This document shows, in pieces, positions 1 through 10,900 of a stretch of DNA of 64,000 nucleotides. Source of the stretch: Amanita rubescens (Eukaryota; Basidiomycota; Agaricomycetes; Agaricales; Amanitaceae); assembly GCA_015039365.1 (NCBI GenBank), contig WION01000153.1, positions 1 through 64,000 of the forward strand. Direction: 5' to 3'. Position 1 is the first letter of the stretch, and each line of letters begins with the position of its first letter. Under the pieces are notes generated by a model. That model saw only the letters and a program-made list of their open reading frames with translations, searched no databases and had not been told where the DNA came from. Both the position numbers and the translations under genes were made by a program.

Positions 1-665
1 TCTTCATCGTTCATAGGCTCGTTATCAACCAAATATAGGTCAGACGGGAAAGGAATCAGGTTGCCGTCCTTCGTAAGAAGAACGGATCCATGTTTCCCGT
101 CTGGTAGAAGGGAAAGACTCGATCCTCCCAATGTAGAGGATACGGAGGAGCTGGGAGTGTAAGGTGAGGCTGGTGGAGAAAAGAAGTTTTCATCCGTGGT
201 GCTACGATTCAAGTGCAGGCGCGAGCCAAACGAACGAGAAGAAGTGGAGCTCTTCCTGTAGCTTTCTAGTATCAATGGACTGATACTAGGTCTCGTTTGC
301 GGCTTCGGGTGAGAAAAAGGGAGGCTGGAAAAAGATGCAGGATTAAGAGGCGAGTGTCGCTTCAAGGGGATGGCGCGGTTCGGAGGCGGTAAAGCGAATG
401 TCACTTCTGAAGCATGTCGACTTGACTCTGGAGAAGACTCCTGGGGTGGGGAGATGGACCCCGAGGAAAGTTTTGATTGCGAAGACGTTAGCCCCTGAGA
501 TGATCCAGGACTACCCGAGGAGTGACTATCGGAGGAAGATCGTGAAGAATGCGACGATGCGGGCTCTTCATTGGAACGACCAGACTCTCGTACTGGTGCT
601 GGAAGAGATATCAAAGTGGGGGGATTCGGGAGCCGCCTCTTCGATGTTCCTGGAAGGGTAGGCAT
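1..665 (-). CDS. Serine-rich hypothetical protein, N-terminal part (runs off left edge)
   Basis: An open frame of 221 codons runs on the minus strand from an ATG at 665-663 to the window edge without a stop. The product begins MPTLPGTSKRRLPNPP and is rich in serine and proline, with several SSS and SPP runs, as in a disordered regulatory region. Near the edge it becomes more ordered (DGKHGSVLLTKDGNL). Immediately upstream in this frame is a TGA, so the first ATG is the natural start, although a spliced upstream exon ending in CAG is possible. I do not recognise the family. It is divergently arranged with the phosphatase-like gene that starts at 1270. The frame is real by length and composition; function is unknown. 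Confidence 0.55.
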   Translation of the reverse strand, partial: MPTLPGTSKRRLPNPPTLISLPAPVRESGRSNEEPASSHSSRSSSDSHSSGSPGSSQGLTSSQSKLSSGSISPPQESSPESSRHASEVTFALPPPNRAIPLKRHSPLNPASFSSLPFSHPKPQTRPSISPLILESYRKSSTSSRSFGSRLHLNRSTTDENFFSPPASPYTPSSSVSSTLGGSSLSLLPDGKHGSVLLTKDGNLIPFPSDLYLVDNEPMNDE

Positions 666-1269
666 AAGGACAAGAGAGGACGAGAGCCGACTGCACAGTC
701 GCCCTCATCTGTTTTAATCGAGGGTTTATGTGACGTTAAAGTCACATTTTTGGATGACATGCCTACGAAACATCTCGTATGGATTCAGCCCCACTGAAAA
801 ACGGGAGACTCAAGTGGGCTCAATCACCTACAAGCTCTTCGGCGTCTTCCAAGTTAATAAACATGGCAATGGCTAAGGTTGGAGCCTTCGCTCTTGCACT
901 CAACGAATCCGCGCCATATAATTATAAAAACCACCCCATCCTGTCATTCGTGAATGGGATACAAGTCTGGATATTGGTTGTGAGACAAGGTGAGTCACTT
1001 GGATGGATTTGTCTTTCCTTGTTGTAGGTCAAATTCGTAATGAAATTTTGTCAGAAAAAGATATGGCTTCGTCAGGGGTTTGGCGGTATCGTGCCTGGGA
1101 CGACGATGTCTGTGGAAAGAATGATTTATTTTACGGCTGCACTCATTGAAAGTCGCCAAGTGGCAAGCATCGTTCGACGTTGGCCATGTCGTTGCCAGCT
1201 GGGAAGTTTGAAATCGCCACGTGCTAAGTACGTTGCAAATAAAATAATAAATATCAACACACACAAAAC
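666..1269. promoter_or_regulatory. Divergent intergenic region, probable promoters
   Basis: About 600 bp lie between two divergently oriented coding starts. A TATA-like, AT-rich stretch is at 917-932 and another AT-rich stretch at about 1237-1255 lies just upstream of the ATG at 1270. No convincing coding frame is seen. Assignment as a promoter is by position only. Confidence 0.35.
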
Positions 1270-2219
1270 ATGGATAGCCATCATCCGCGCAGCGACGCGG
1301 TCGACTTCAAGACAAGGTCGAATGCGAATTGCCAATTTCGCGCAACTTTGCATACGACAAGAGCCGCGTCTTCGGAATTACTTTCCAAGAAGCTTCTTGT
1401 ACTGGACCTGAATGGCACCCTCTTGTTCCGCCCAAAGCGGTCTCCGCTTCCTCATTCTGGACCGTCTCGTGGCAGGTTTGAGCGCCCTGTATTTCGCCGC
1501 CCGTTCATGCGAACTCTTTGCAAATATCTCTTTCACCAAGAAACGCGTTCGTGGTTCGACACCATGGTTTGGAGCTCCGCGCAGCCGCACAACGTAGCCA
1601 CTATGGTGCAATCCTGCTTCATGAATGAGCAAGAAAAACTGGTTCTAGTATGGGGCCGGGACCACATGGATCTAGACACAGACAGTTATAGTGCGTATCA
1701 TTTGGGTTTCTCGCTTTAAACTGTCTCATACTCCATACTCAGACAAGGATGTGCCGACGATGAAAAATTTGGAGACAGTATGGAATTATTTCAAAATCAA
1801 ACCGAACCATCGTTACCTCCGTATTCTGCGCACAACACGATTTTGGTAGACGACTCATTGGAAAAGGCTTCACTCAGCCCTTTAATCATATATATGTCAG
1901 GCAATACGATTCTAAAAAGTGCCGGTCAGACTTGGCGGCAGCGGTCTTCCCTCCAAATGCTCCGAATGTTTTATACGATGTGACGCTTCTTGCGCTTATC
2001 GGCATTCTTGAGGAGTTAAAAAATGAACCCAACGTCCCAAAGTGGATCCAGAATGCCGAACTGTTCCTCGTGATCTGGCCGCTGATTGTAACAAACCAAC
2101 TGCAGCTGAGAAGGTGCGTGGTTCGAAGACAGGACATTGAGCATCATTGGGCTGAAAAAGGAAAAATCATTGCGGATAGACTCGGGATTGATGTCGAGGC
2201 AGGTGTCAGTCGGACTTAG
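1270..2219 (+). pseudogene. FCP1/NIF-type phosphatase domain gene with two frameshifts
   Basis: The first exon (1270 to about 1690) encodes the start of an FCP1-homology (NLI-interacting factor-like, HAD-type) phosphatase domain. KKLLVLDLNGTLLFR matches the DLxGTL signature, although the usual first aspartate-x-aspartate is DLN here, and VWSSAQPHNV follows. A GT-AG intron at about 1691-1742 is followed by KDVPTMKNLETVW. The next conserved blocks are in other frames: YSAHNTILVDDSLEKA in a second frame and FNHIYVRQYDS in a third, then an open frame to the TAG/TAA region at 2219. Two single-base shifts (near 1785 and 1872) are therefore needed. The Asn in place of the second catalytic Asp and the shifts suggest a decaying gene, but sequencing error in the two places cannot be excluded. 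Confidence 0.6.
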
Positions 2220-2837
2220 GTACGTCCTCACGATTACGTGCCAATTTATATGCTCACGCATCAACCTTAGAATGGTCTCAATGCGATCGCTCCCTGAGAA
2301 CGTCTGCATTTGAACTTCGTTTCACATTTGTATCTTGGTTGGGAATGCGTAAAATGTGACATACGATACCTACACAACGACTCTTTATCAGACAGACGTG
2401 CGTGGGTGACTTCTGCACCGCCCCCGCATCTGAACAACCTGGATATTCTCTATCGAGAACTCCATAATCAACGTTCCCCGCCGTCTTTCTCCGCCGTCTT
2501 GCTTTTGTTTACTCTCCTCCTTTGCCAAGTCTGTCACCATCGTTTCAGCCTCGCATCACCCCTTTCTCGTCACCCTCACTTCCTCTTAACCTATCCCTTT
2601 CTAGCAGCCTTCCGAACTATTTGCTCCACTCCGACCCCAGCAACGCGCCCACCTCTGCATTAGTGTTCACCCACGCGCAAAGCATCTGCGTGCGTGTGCA
2701 TCTCAATAAACTGATAATGGACTCCACGTGATAGGATCCGTGGTCAGCCTTGTTCACGACTGTTCACGGCTGTTCACTGCGATTCACAATGAACGGGAAT
2801 GAATGTATTTTGCATATACAAAGTGGCGTAGGTATCC
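2220..2837. other. Intergenic stretch without a supported gene
   Basis: Nothing convincing is coded here. The segment about 2460-2640 is strongly pyrimidine-rich on the plus strand, as in fungal promoters or 5' leaders. At about 2750-2790 a short TTCAC-containing motif is repeated four times. Open frames in the region have no recognisable protein features. Confidence 0.4.
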
Positions 2838-5115
2838 TCAACGCCCAAGTCTCTAACTCCACCTGCAACAATCTCACCCAGCCTAATCACTGCCTCGTCA
2901 TCATGCGTTCGTCCAACTACCTGTACAGACACAGGTGCATTCTGAAACAGCTCGGGCTCGTCTGTCTAATCTCAGCGCTAATCCCTGGCTAACTCAGAGG
3001 CGGACACGTACAAAATTCGTATACCCGGCGGTCACTCCCCGAAGAATTCGCTCCGGGTCCGTTTAATATCCCTTTGAGGATCGACTCTCGTTATCGGTAT
3101 TACAAGCGCAGGATGATCAAGAAGGTTCCATATGACGGTATACTGAGAATACTAAGATGCCTTTGTATGATCGTTTTGTAATTTGGGTATACGTTACTCA
3201 CTTGCTCATTCCGTGCGGTGGTGCTGCAAATGGCGCAGCCGGGGCAATGATAGCGTCAATCGGACGGCCTGTACCTGTCTCACTGGCCGATGCTTGCCAG
3301 TATTCGAGATACTCCCTTCTTAGCTCACGCCTCTCCTTGTGCAGTTGCCACAAATCATACGTTGTGAGGTACCTTTTCCCTCCCGAACCCCAATTCTGGA
3401 TCTCTACCATATTGCTTGGCTTTGGCCAAGTAGGATGTTCGCCGGGTTGCGGAATCATCGTTTTTATGACCGGTTCTCCTGTAGGTGCTGTACTTGCGAG
3501 AAAGTCTTCTCCTCCGTCCGCATTGTAGATGCGAGACTTCCGAATATCAAATGGGAATGAAATTCGCTGGCTGCATCACTCACAGCGGCTTCCCCTATTT
3601 CAAACAGCTTGTCCGGTTGCCAATTGATGACTGTTCGGGTCGCGACATTGGTAAGCTCGATTTCGGTTACCATTTCAATACAAACCTCGGTGCCCTTTGG
3701 CGAGCAGGGCTGCTTTCACGATTTCTAATGCTCGAGTCACTGGAGGATGTGGATGCACGACACCATCGTGCCACAATATCCCAAAGCACAGTTGCCCACC
3801 ATTCCCGTGTTCAGCGAGTGTGTACGCCCTCTCGTTCCAAGGCATTCTCAGTACCATCGGGTCTCTGTTCCACGGTTGCGCATCAAGTACAACCTTCATG
3901 AATCGTTTGATTCCTTCAATGCTTGTCGTCATCGGTCCGAGTACAGATGGCATTGCCTCCTGTCCATCAAGCGAGTTGACGCATCCGGCGTATGGCATTC
4001 GATTATACGATGGCCTAAGTCCATACAAGCCGTTGTACGCTGACGGAATACGGATGGATCTACGGTCGTAAGGTTCAGTCATGTAGAATTTCTGGAATGG
4101 GGTTGACGGTGCAGATTTCTTACCCTCCAATGTCAGAACCTACACCTGAAAGGATATTTAATTAATTGAAATATAAAGGATAATTTGGACGAACCCAGTG
4201 GACTTCCCCTCAATGCTACGAATGATTCAGAGCGTTGATCCGTACTTGAAGAGGAGTTAACTTACCTACAAGCGCGCCTTCTCCTCCAGAAGAACCTCCT
4301 GACGTGAGAGTACGGTTGAATGGATTGGCAGTTCTCCCAAACATATGATTATAGGTCTCTGGCCACTATGTGCGATATAAATGCGACGCTTTTCGCGAAA
4401 AGAGATACAGACCATCAGTGTCTGAGGTACATTTGTCTTGACATATAGGACGGCCCCTTGTGATTCCAGTATGTCCGCAAGGACAGAATTTTGTTCCGCG
4501 AAATTCCCAATCCAAGCCGTATACCCTGGAAAAAGCGCATCAGAAGGTCACGAACGTAGCAATGTCTTCTGTCGACGAACCCATAGTAGATTCTATGCCT
4601 TTCACATCGATTTGGTCTTTGAGAGATATCGGAAGGCCTGCTTGGATGTTGGACGAGCTGTCCTGTGCGCTAGTGACATGATCATACCGTGTAGGGGCCC
4701 AACGGTTTTGCCCGTTTTCACGAATTGTTCATCCAACCATGCCGCACGCTCCAATGCACGGTCAACGAATATCTCGGCGAGGCAATTTGTCTGGACAAAA
4801 CATCTCAAAAACGTTCAAGATCGACTACCTTAGACCCACCAGCTGTTGAGCAATGATAGCCCTCTTGGCAAAAGCCGTGGTGACTTCCACAGCAGACCAT
4901 GTTTTGCTCGCAATTTTCTCGAGCAAAACCTCAACTAGCGTATTTGTTATCTCTACCTCTTTCTCCGTCAAAATCTTTGATTGTTCCGGGATATGCGTGA
5001 CATCCAACAGACTGGTGGGAGGCGGATTTGAGAGAATCCACTGTGTGGGCAGGAGGTCATCTCTTCTTTTCCTCTTGTCTTCTGCGAGCTGTCTCCAGTT
5101 GGCTTGGGTCGCCAT
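2838..5115 (-). pseudogene. Acetamidase-type amidase, copy A (C-terminus broken)
   Basis: This is an amidase-signature (AS) hydrolase gene in many short exons. It starts MATQANWRQLAEDKRKRRD at 5115. Splicing by eye gives GPLHGLPISLKDQ (the catalytic Lys region), then LTSGGSSGGEGALV and GVGSDIGGSIRIP (the Ser-cisSer-Lys signature), then a C-terminal half through PPHGMSK. Fungal homologues hydrolyse short amides such as acetamide in the cytosol. Compared with the inverted paralog at 17,701-19,976 this copy lacks one G at the acceptor near 3145 and two bases after the GAG codon near 3037, which puts stops into the last exons. The family's final block (NAPVSVQVVGR-like) is still recognisable at about 2870-2940. 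The first 80 percent is intact, so loss is recent or the last part may tolerate change. Confidence 0.7.
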
Positions 5116-5460
5116 TGGTATGCTTATCTTGATAACGTGAAATAGTTAAATAGCTGATTGCCGACGGAATAAGAAGTAGCCAGTTGCACGACGGTCAGAG
5201 TCCAATCGCTGATCGTGACAGGTACGTACGATAAACGGTTTTGTGTGCGGGTCCTTCAGAGACGTCCAGTCAATGTCCATGTACTGCCCTTTGGATCCCA
5301 TGCCTTGACCCTGACTTGGCAAAAGCCGACTCGGACGGCCATAAGACCGGTATTGCTTCAGTATACGTAAGGTATACGGATTGGTGTGGAAAAGCTTAAT
5401 CCTTCTGGGTCATTTCTTCCCGTGCCTGGGTTTTTATGGACATGGATAGACTAGTATCAG

Positions 5461-5685
5461 ACGGATATCACATTTGACGTCCTTGATGTGCCTTTCCCGC
5501 ACCGCTTTGACATTATCATCAGGCATCAGATGCTACATCTGACGACGGCGACAGTGAAGAAGAAGATGCAAGCGAGCAGTCCAAGAAGAAAGGTCCTGAT
5601 AATCGGGCAGTAGGCTCCTTCTTCAGGGACCCTTGACATCGGTCAGAAGCGGAGACTTTCTGATGCTGAGGAAGATGTGTCGTAA
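5461..5685 (+). pseudogene. 3' fragment of an acidic protein gene, copy A
   Basis: The plus strand shows the end of a coding sequence: an acidic stretch with SDDGDSEEEDASEQSKKK, a short intron-like gap, then GQKRRLSDAEEDVS and a TAA at 5683-5685. The same sequence, inverted, is at 17,164-17,350, so it was co-duplicated with the amidase. No upstream exons of a parent gene could be identified in the window. Likely a truncated gene tail carried in the duplicated segment; parent function unknown. Confidence 0.4.
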
Positions 5686-7967
5686 ACTGAAAATTAATGT
5701 CTTCTTTCGAAAGCGGTCCCAGTTACTTTAACCGCGAGTCCTTTGAAAGTGAAGGCCTTCACGGTGGTCTGCTTCCTCTTTGATCCCTTACGACTCAAAC
5801 TTCATATTAGATCACAGACAATAAGATTGCTATGGTAATCAATATCAATAGCACGATCAACAGAGATCAATGCAGATCCCAATACAGAATGGTGAGCGAG
5901 TGGGCTGGATGATAAGCGACCCGTCTCCAATACAAATCTATAACTGCATTAGCAAAATCGACAGAAGAAACCTTGAAACGTATATGTGAACCTGAGCGAA
6001 CATTACATTCAACGCCAACGACGAAACATGCTAGCAATGACTGAGTAATAAACAGCGCGCACGCGCCAAGTCAGGGATATGGCTTATATGCATATCGTCG
6101 CTACGCACCGTACAAGGCGATGATGAAAAGTTCGAACGCCGAGGGCGAGGCGATAAACGATATCCGGGTTGGAGATCTCAGCGGGAATGGGAGGAAAGCG
6201 GCGGGTTGGATGGGACGCAGGTGGACCTGTTTGCATTTTGGGCTCGGCGGGGCGTGCGGGGGTCAAGATTCCAACGTCAGAAATTCTGAAAAAGTGTATA
6301 TATAAGGTCATTTTGTTGCCTCTAGGATATGGGAATAGCTCGTGAACGAACCTAGACCACCATCTCGTCTTGGTCAATCATTAGACTCTGCTGGGCACAG
6401 ACGTTGAGTAAGCCGAGTCTAACAGTATCACTATATGCGCATCGTCCATGGTGAGAAGGGGAAGAGAGGTGTCGTTCATACCTACGTAGCTTAATATGAT
6501 GCCCTTTAAAAAAAAAAAGAAAAAAAGAGAGGTGTCGCGCGCGCCGAGTGATGTCACTTTATTTGGTGGTGTTTGCACCATCACCAAAAATTTCGTCGTC
6601 CGACTCCATGTCTCTCCAATTTAGCTGAACGTCGACAAGCATTACAGAGCGCGGCCCTCCACAAGTAGTCCTGTAGGAAGAAGATTCTATGGACGTGATG
6701 GGATCATATGTGGCAGTTTGTCGGCGGCGCCGTTATATTGGAAGTTGGTACGACAAGGTTGAAGGCCGCCAGTCACCAGCGTGGTGAGCAGTCAAAATAT
6801 TTCCCCCTTTGTACACTTATCCTTGCTGTATAGGCGATATAAAAGCTCCCTGAACAAGTACTCACCACCACCAACGAGTCGACAGTCAACGCGTTTACCA
6901 ACGCGGATCAAGTTCGTTTCGCACTTCTCCACACCGCCCCCGCTTACACCCAAAATGCGCTGAACCTCACGCGTAGCGCATTACTATATTGACAAACGCG
7001 CCTTCTGCCATGAGCTCGACCATACGGTCTCATGGTCATGAACGGCACCTGTAGGCCGAATAGTTGCGCGCGAAGTCATCTAGAAATGCATGCCATAATG
7101 GCCATCTGGCCCTCGACCCTTCTAGTTGGACTGCTGGGAGCCTGGGTCCAAATTCTCGCCGTCTGTCTTTTTAACTTCTCTGCCAAAATCATCTTACCCC
7201 ATCTTCAGGCTCGCGAAATGCTGGCTTTTTGCTGAATGCTAAGACACTCACTGACACATCTAATGAGGTCGGACCTGTACAATGAGATCAAACATGGTGA
7301 TTTATGCGACCTACGAGTCGATGGCTAGTACCATCGTACTTCATTCACTCATTGCAGCCGAGTGTGTGTTGAAGATTGAATGCCCATTTGATGACCAGTA
7401 TATGAGTTTGTAGCTTCTTCTGTTCTTATTGAGTTGAATCTGTATGTGGAGCTGTATGGTAATTTGTGCTCGCTAACAGGGGTATCTATCACTGAACAAG
7501 CAATAGAGGGTGGACATAGCATTTGCTTGAGATGCCTGCACCTGCCATGGCCCATGGTGGCAAGACCACATTTGTTTCACTTGGATGAATGGTTCTATTA
7601 TCTGCCATGCCCAGCAGCAGCCCATTTACCCAAGTTTTGTGTATTTGTCTAGAGCCTAGCTGCTAGCAACATTGTACTAACACTACCTCAATCAAATTCC
7701 AGCACAGAATAGATACCAATACCATTAGTGCACATCCATCATTGAGTAGGCCAATCATGTACAGACATTAACAGAATTCGGCTGATACATACATACATGC
7801 ATGCATATACATATATGTCTACATTACAAACAAATTTTGAAACAAATGTATAAATGGTCAGGGGAAGGCATATGAGAAGTGATCTATGTACAAATAAATG
7901 TTAGCTCAATGCAAAGGTAATGCAGCCTATGTTGAAACAACTGAACTTGAATATCATGCTAGATGTT
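5686..7967. other. Gene-poor stretch leading into the AT-rich island
   Basis: No supported gene. A promoter-like block near 6837 (TATAAAAGC) is followed by a leader-like, C-rich stretch and an ATG at 6955 that meets a stop after two codons. An A-rich homopolymer run is at about 6509-6526. Base composition turns clearly AT-rich from about 7240, and a TA/CA microsatellite-like run lies at 7785-7820. Open frames here have no family features. Confidence 0.4.
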
Positions 7968-10900
7968 TCACCCTGCCATAGATTGTTTATAAGTGATGCA
8001 TGACTAGACAAAGTACTTACCATCAATGTGATTCACCTGCCTATAAAGTAATGTGATCAAATCTTGATGACCAGATTGCATAAAGTCAGGAGTAATGTGA
8101 GTCTTCAGCTTCTGAACATAGCCTTTTTGCTTGTATTGATCCAAGGCATCTGCAACTGATGGCAGAAATGATTTTTTGGTCCAAAAGGATAGCTTGGCAA
8201 TGATAACAATTGCTTGAAGGTTTAAGCATAAATATAGTAAATGAAAGGGAACAATTTACAAACTAAGATCTGACAATCAGTAGGCTTGTTGCAATGGCAT
8301 CAGTTGTATATAGTACCCAGAAAAAATGAACAAAAGTACCATGATGGTAAAGTGCCTTTGCTTGTCTCCAAACATGGAGAAAATTTCATGCTGATTATGA
8401 GATAGAATTATATGCCCAGTGTGTCATCAGACCTACACACTAGTATGCAAACTGATATAAAAATCAATACCTCTTGAATCAGATCTGTGACACACCTGGA
8501 AATTAAGGAAGATATAAGTGACAGGAATGACCACATAACATGGGAGTGGGTCAGCTGAAATGAAATCTCACAATCTATAATGATAATAATGGAAAAGTGA
8601 GACATGGAAAAAATATGGCAACATGCTCACTTTCTAATATACATAATGATGTAATGATATTTCAAACATTCATGAATTATGGTGAGAATACAGGTCAGAA
8701 GATTTGTGATGTCACTCACAAGCTATTAATCATAGGAAAAGATGTTAGACTGCTGTTCAAAACATGTACAATGTCACTCACTTCCTGTTGGTTACAGGGA
8801 AAGATGTGATGAGACATCCTTTCACAACATCTGCTATCACTCACTTCCTGTTGGTCATAGGACAAGACGTGGTGAGATTGCCTTGGACAAAATGTGCAAT
8901 GTCACTCACTCGCTATTGGTCATAGGAAAAGATGACATGAGTGCATTTCACAAAATGTTCAATGTCACTCACAAACTGTTGGTCATAGGAAAAGATGTCA
9001 TGAGACTAGAATTCACAAAATGTGGAATGTCACTCACTTCCTGTTGGTCATGCATAGGAAAAGGTGTGATGAGACTGCCTGCCACAAAAGGTGTAATGTC
9101 ACTCACTCGCTATTGGTCATAGGAAAAGATGTCATGAGACTGCCTTTCACAAAATGTGGAATGTTACACACTTCCTGTGGGTCATAGGAAGAAATCTGAT
9201 GAGACTGCCTTTCACAAAATGTGCAATGTCATTGTCACTAACAACCTGTTGGTCATAGAAAAAGATGTGATGAGACTGCTTTTCACAAAATATGCAATGT
9301 CACTCACAGCCTGTTGGTCATAGGAAAAGATGTAATGAGATGCCTATCACAGAATGTGCAATGTTGCTCACTCCCTGGTAGTCATAGGAAAAGATGTGAT
9401 GAGACTACACTTTACAAAATGCATAAAATGTCACTTACTCGCTGTCAGTCATAGAAACAGATGTGATGAGTGCCTTTCACAAAATGTGCAATGACACTCA
9501 CAAACTGTTGGCCATAGGAAAAGGTGTGATGAGACTGGATTTCACAAAATATGCAATGTAACTCACTCCCTGGTGGTGATAGGAAGAAATGTGATGACTG
9601 GCTTTCACAAAAGTGCAAGGTGACTCACTCCCTGGTGGTGATAGGAAAGGATGTGATGAGAGTGCCTTTCACAAACTGTGCAATGTGACTCACTGCTTGC
9701 TGTTGGTTGTAGGAATAGATGTGATGAGACTGACTTTCACAAAATGTGCAATGTCACCCACAACCTGTTGATCATAGGAAAAGATGTGGTGAGACTGCCT
9801 TTCACAAAATGTGCAATGTCACTCACTCGCTGTTGGTCATAGGAATTGATGTGATGAGACTGCCTTTCACAAAATGTGGAATGCTACTCACTCCCTGTTG
9901 GTCATTGGAAAAGATATGATGAGACTGACTTTCACAAATGTGCAATGTTACTCACTCGCTGTTGGTCATAGGAAAAGATGTGATGAGACTGACTTTCACA
10001 AAATATGCAATGTGAAGGCTCACTCGCTGTTGGTCATAGGAAATGATATGATGAGACTGCTTTTCACAAAATTACTCACTCGCTGTTGGTCATGGAAAAA
10101 GGTGTGGAGACTGCCTTTCCCAAATTGTGCAATGCCACTCACTTGCTGTTGATCATAGGAAAAGATGTGATGAGACTGCCTTTCACAAAATATGCAATGC
10201 TACTCACTCCCTGTTGGTCATAGGAGAAAATGTGATGAAACTGCCTTTCACAAAATGTGCAATGTCACTCACTTGCTATTGGGTGTAGGAAAAGGTGTGA
10301 TGAGCCTGCCTTTCATGAAATGTGCAATGTCACTCACAAACTGTTGGTCATTGTCATTGGAAAAGATGTCATGAGACCACCTTTCACAAAATGTGCAATG
10401 TCACTCACAAGCTGTTGGTCATAGGAAAAGATGTCATGAGATTGCCTTTCACAAAATGTGCAATGTTACTCACAAACTGGTCATAGGAAAAGATGTCATG
10501 AGACTCCCTTTTATGAAATGTGCAATGTCACTCACATCCTGTCCATAATAGGGGAAGATGTGATGAGACTGATCACAAAACATGCAATGGCACCCACTCC
10601 CTGGTGGTCATAGGAAAGGATGTGATGAAACTGTCTTTCACAAAATGTGCAATGTCACTCACAAGCTATTGGTTATGAGACAAGATGTGACAAGACTGCC
10701 TTTCACAAAATGTGAAATGTCACTCACAAGCTGTTGTTCATAGGGAAAGAGGTGATGAGAATGCCTTTCACAAATGTGCAATGTTACTCACTCCCTGTTG
10801 TTCATAGGAAAAGATGTAATGGGATGCACTTCAAAAAGTGAGAAATGTCACTCACTCGCTGTTGATCATAGGGAAAGATGTGATGAGAAAGCCTTTCACA

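Noticed and set aside
7032..7652. Two short plus-strand frames (7032-7235, 7434-7652) as small secreted proteins
   Set aside because: No signal peptide cleavage pattern, no cysteine framework, and no promoter or splice evidence.
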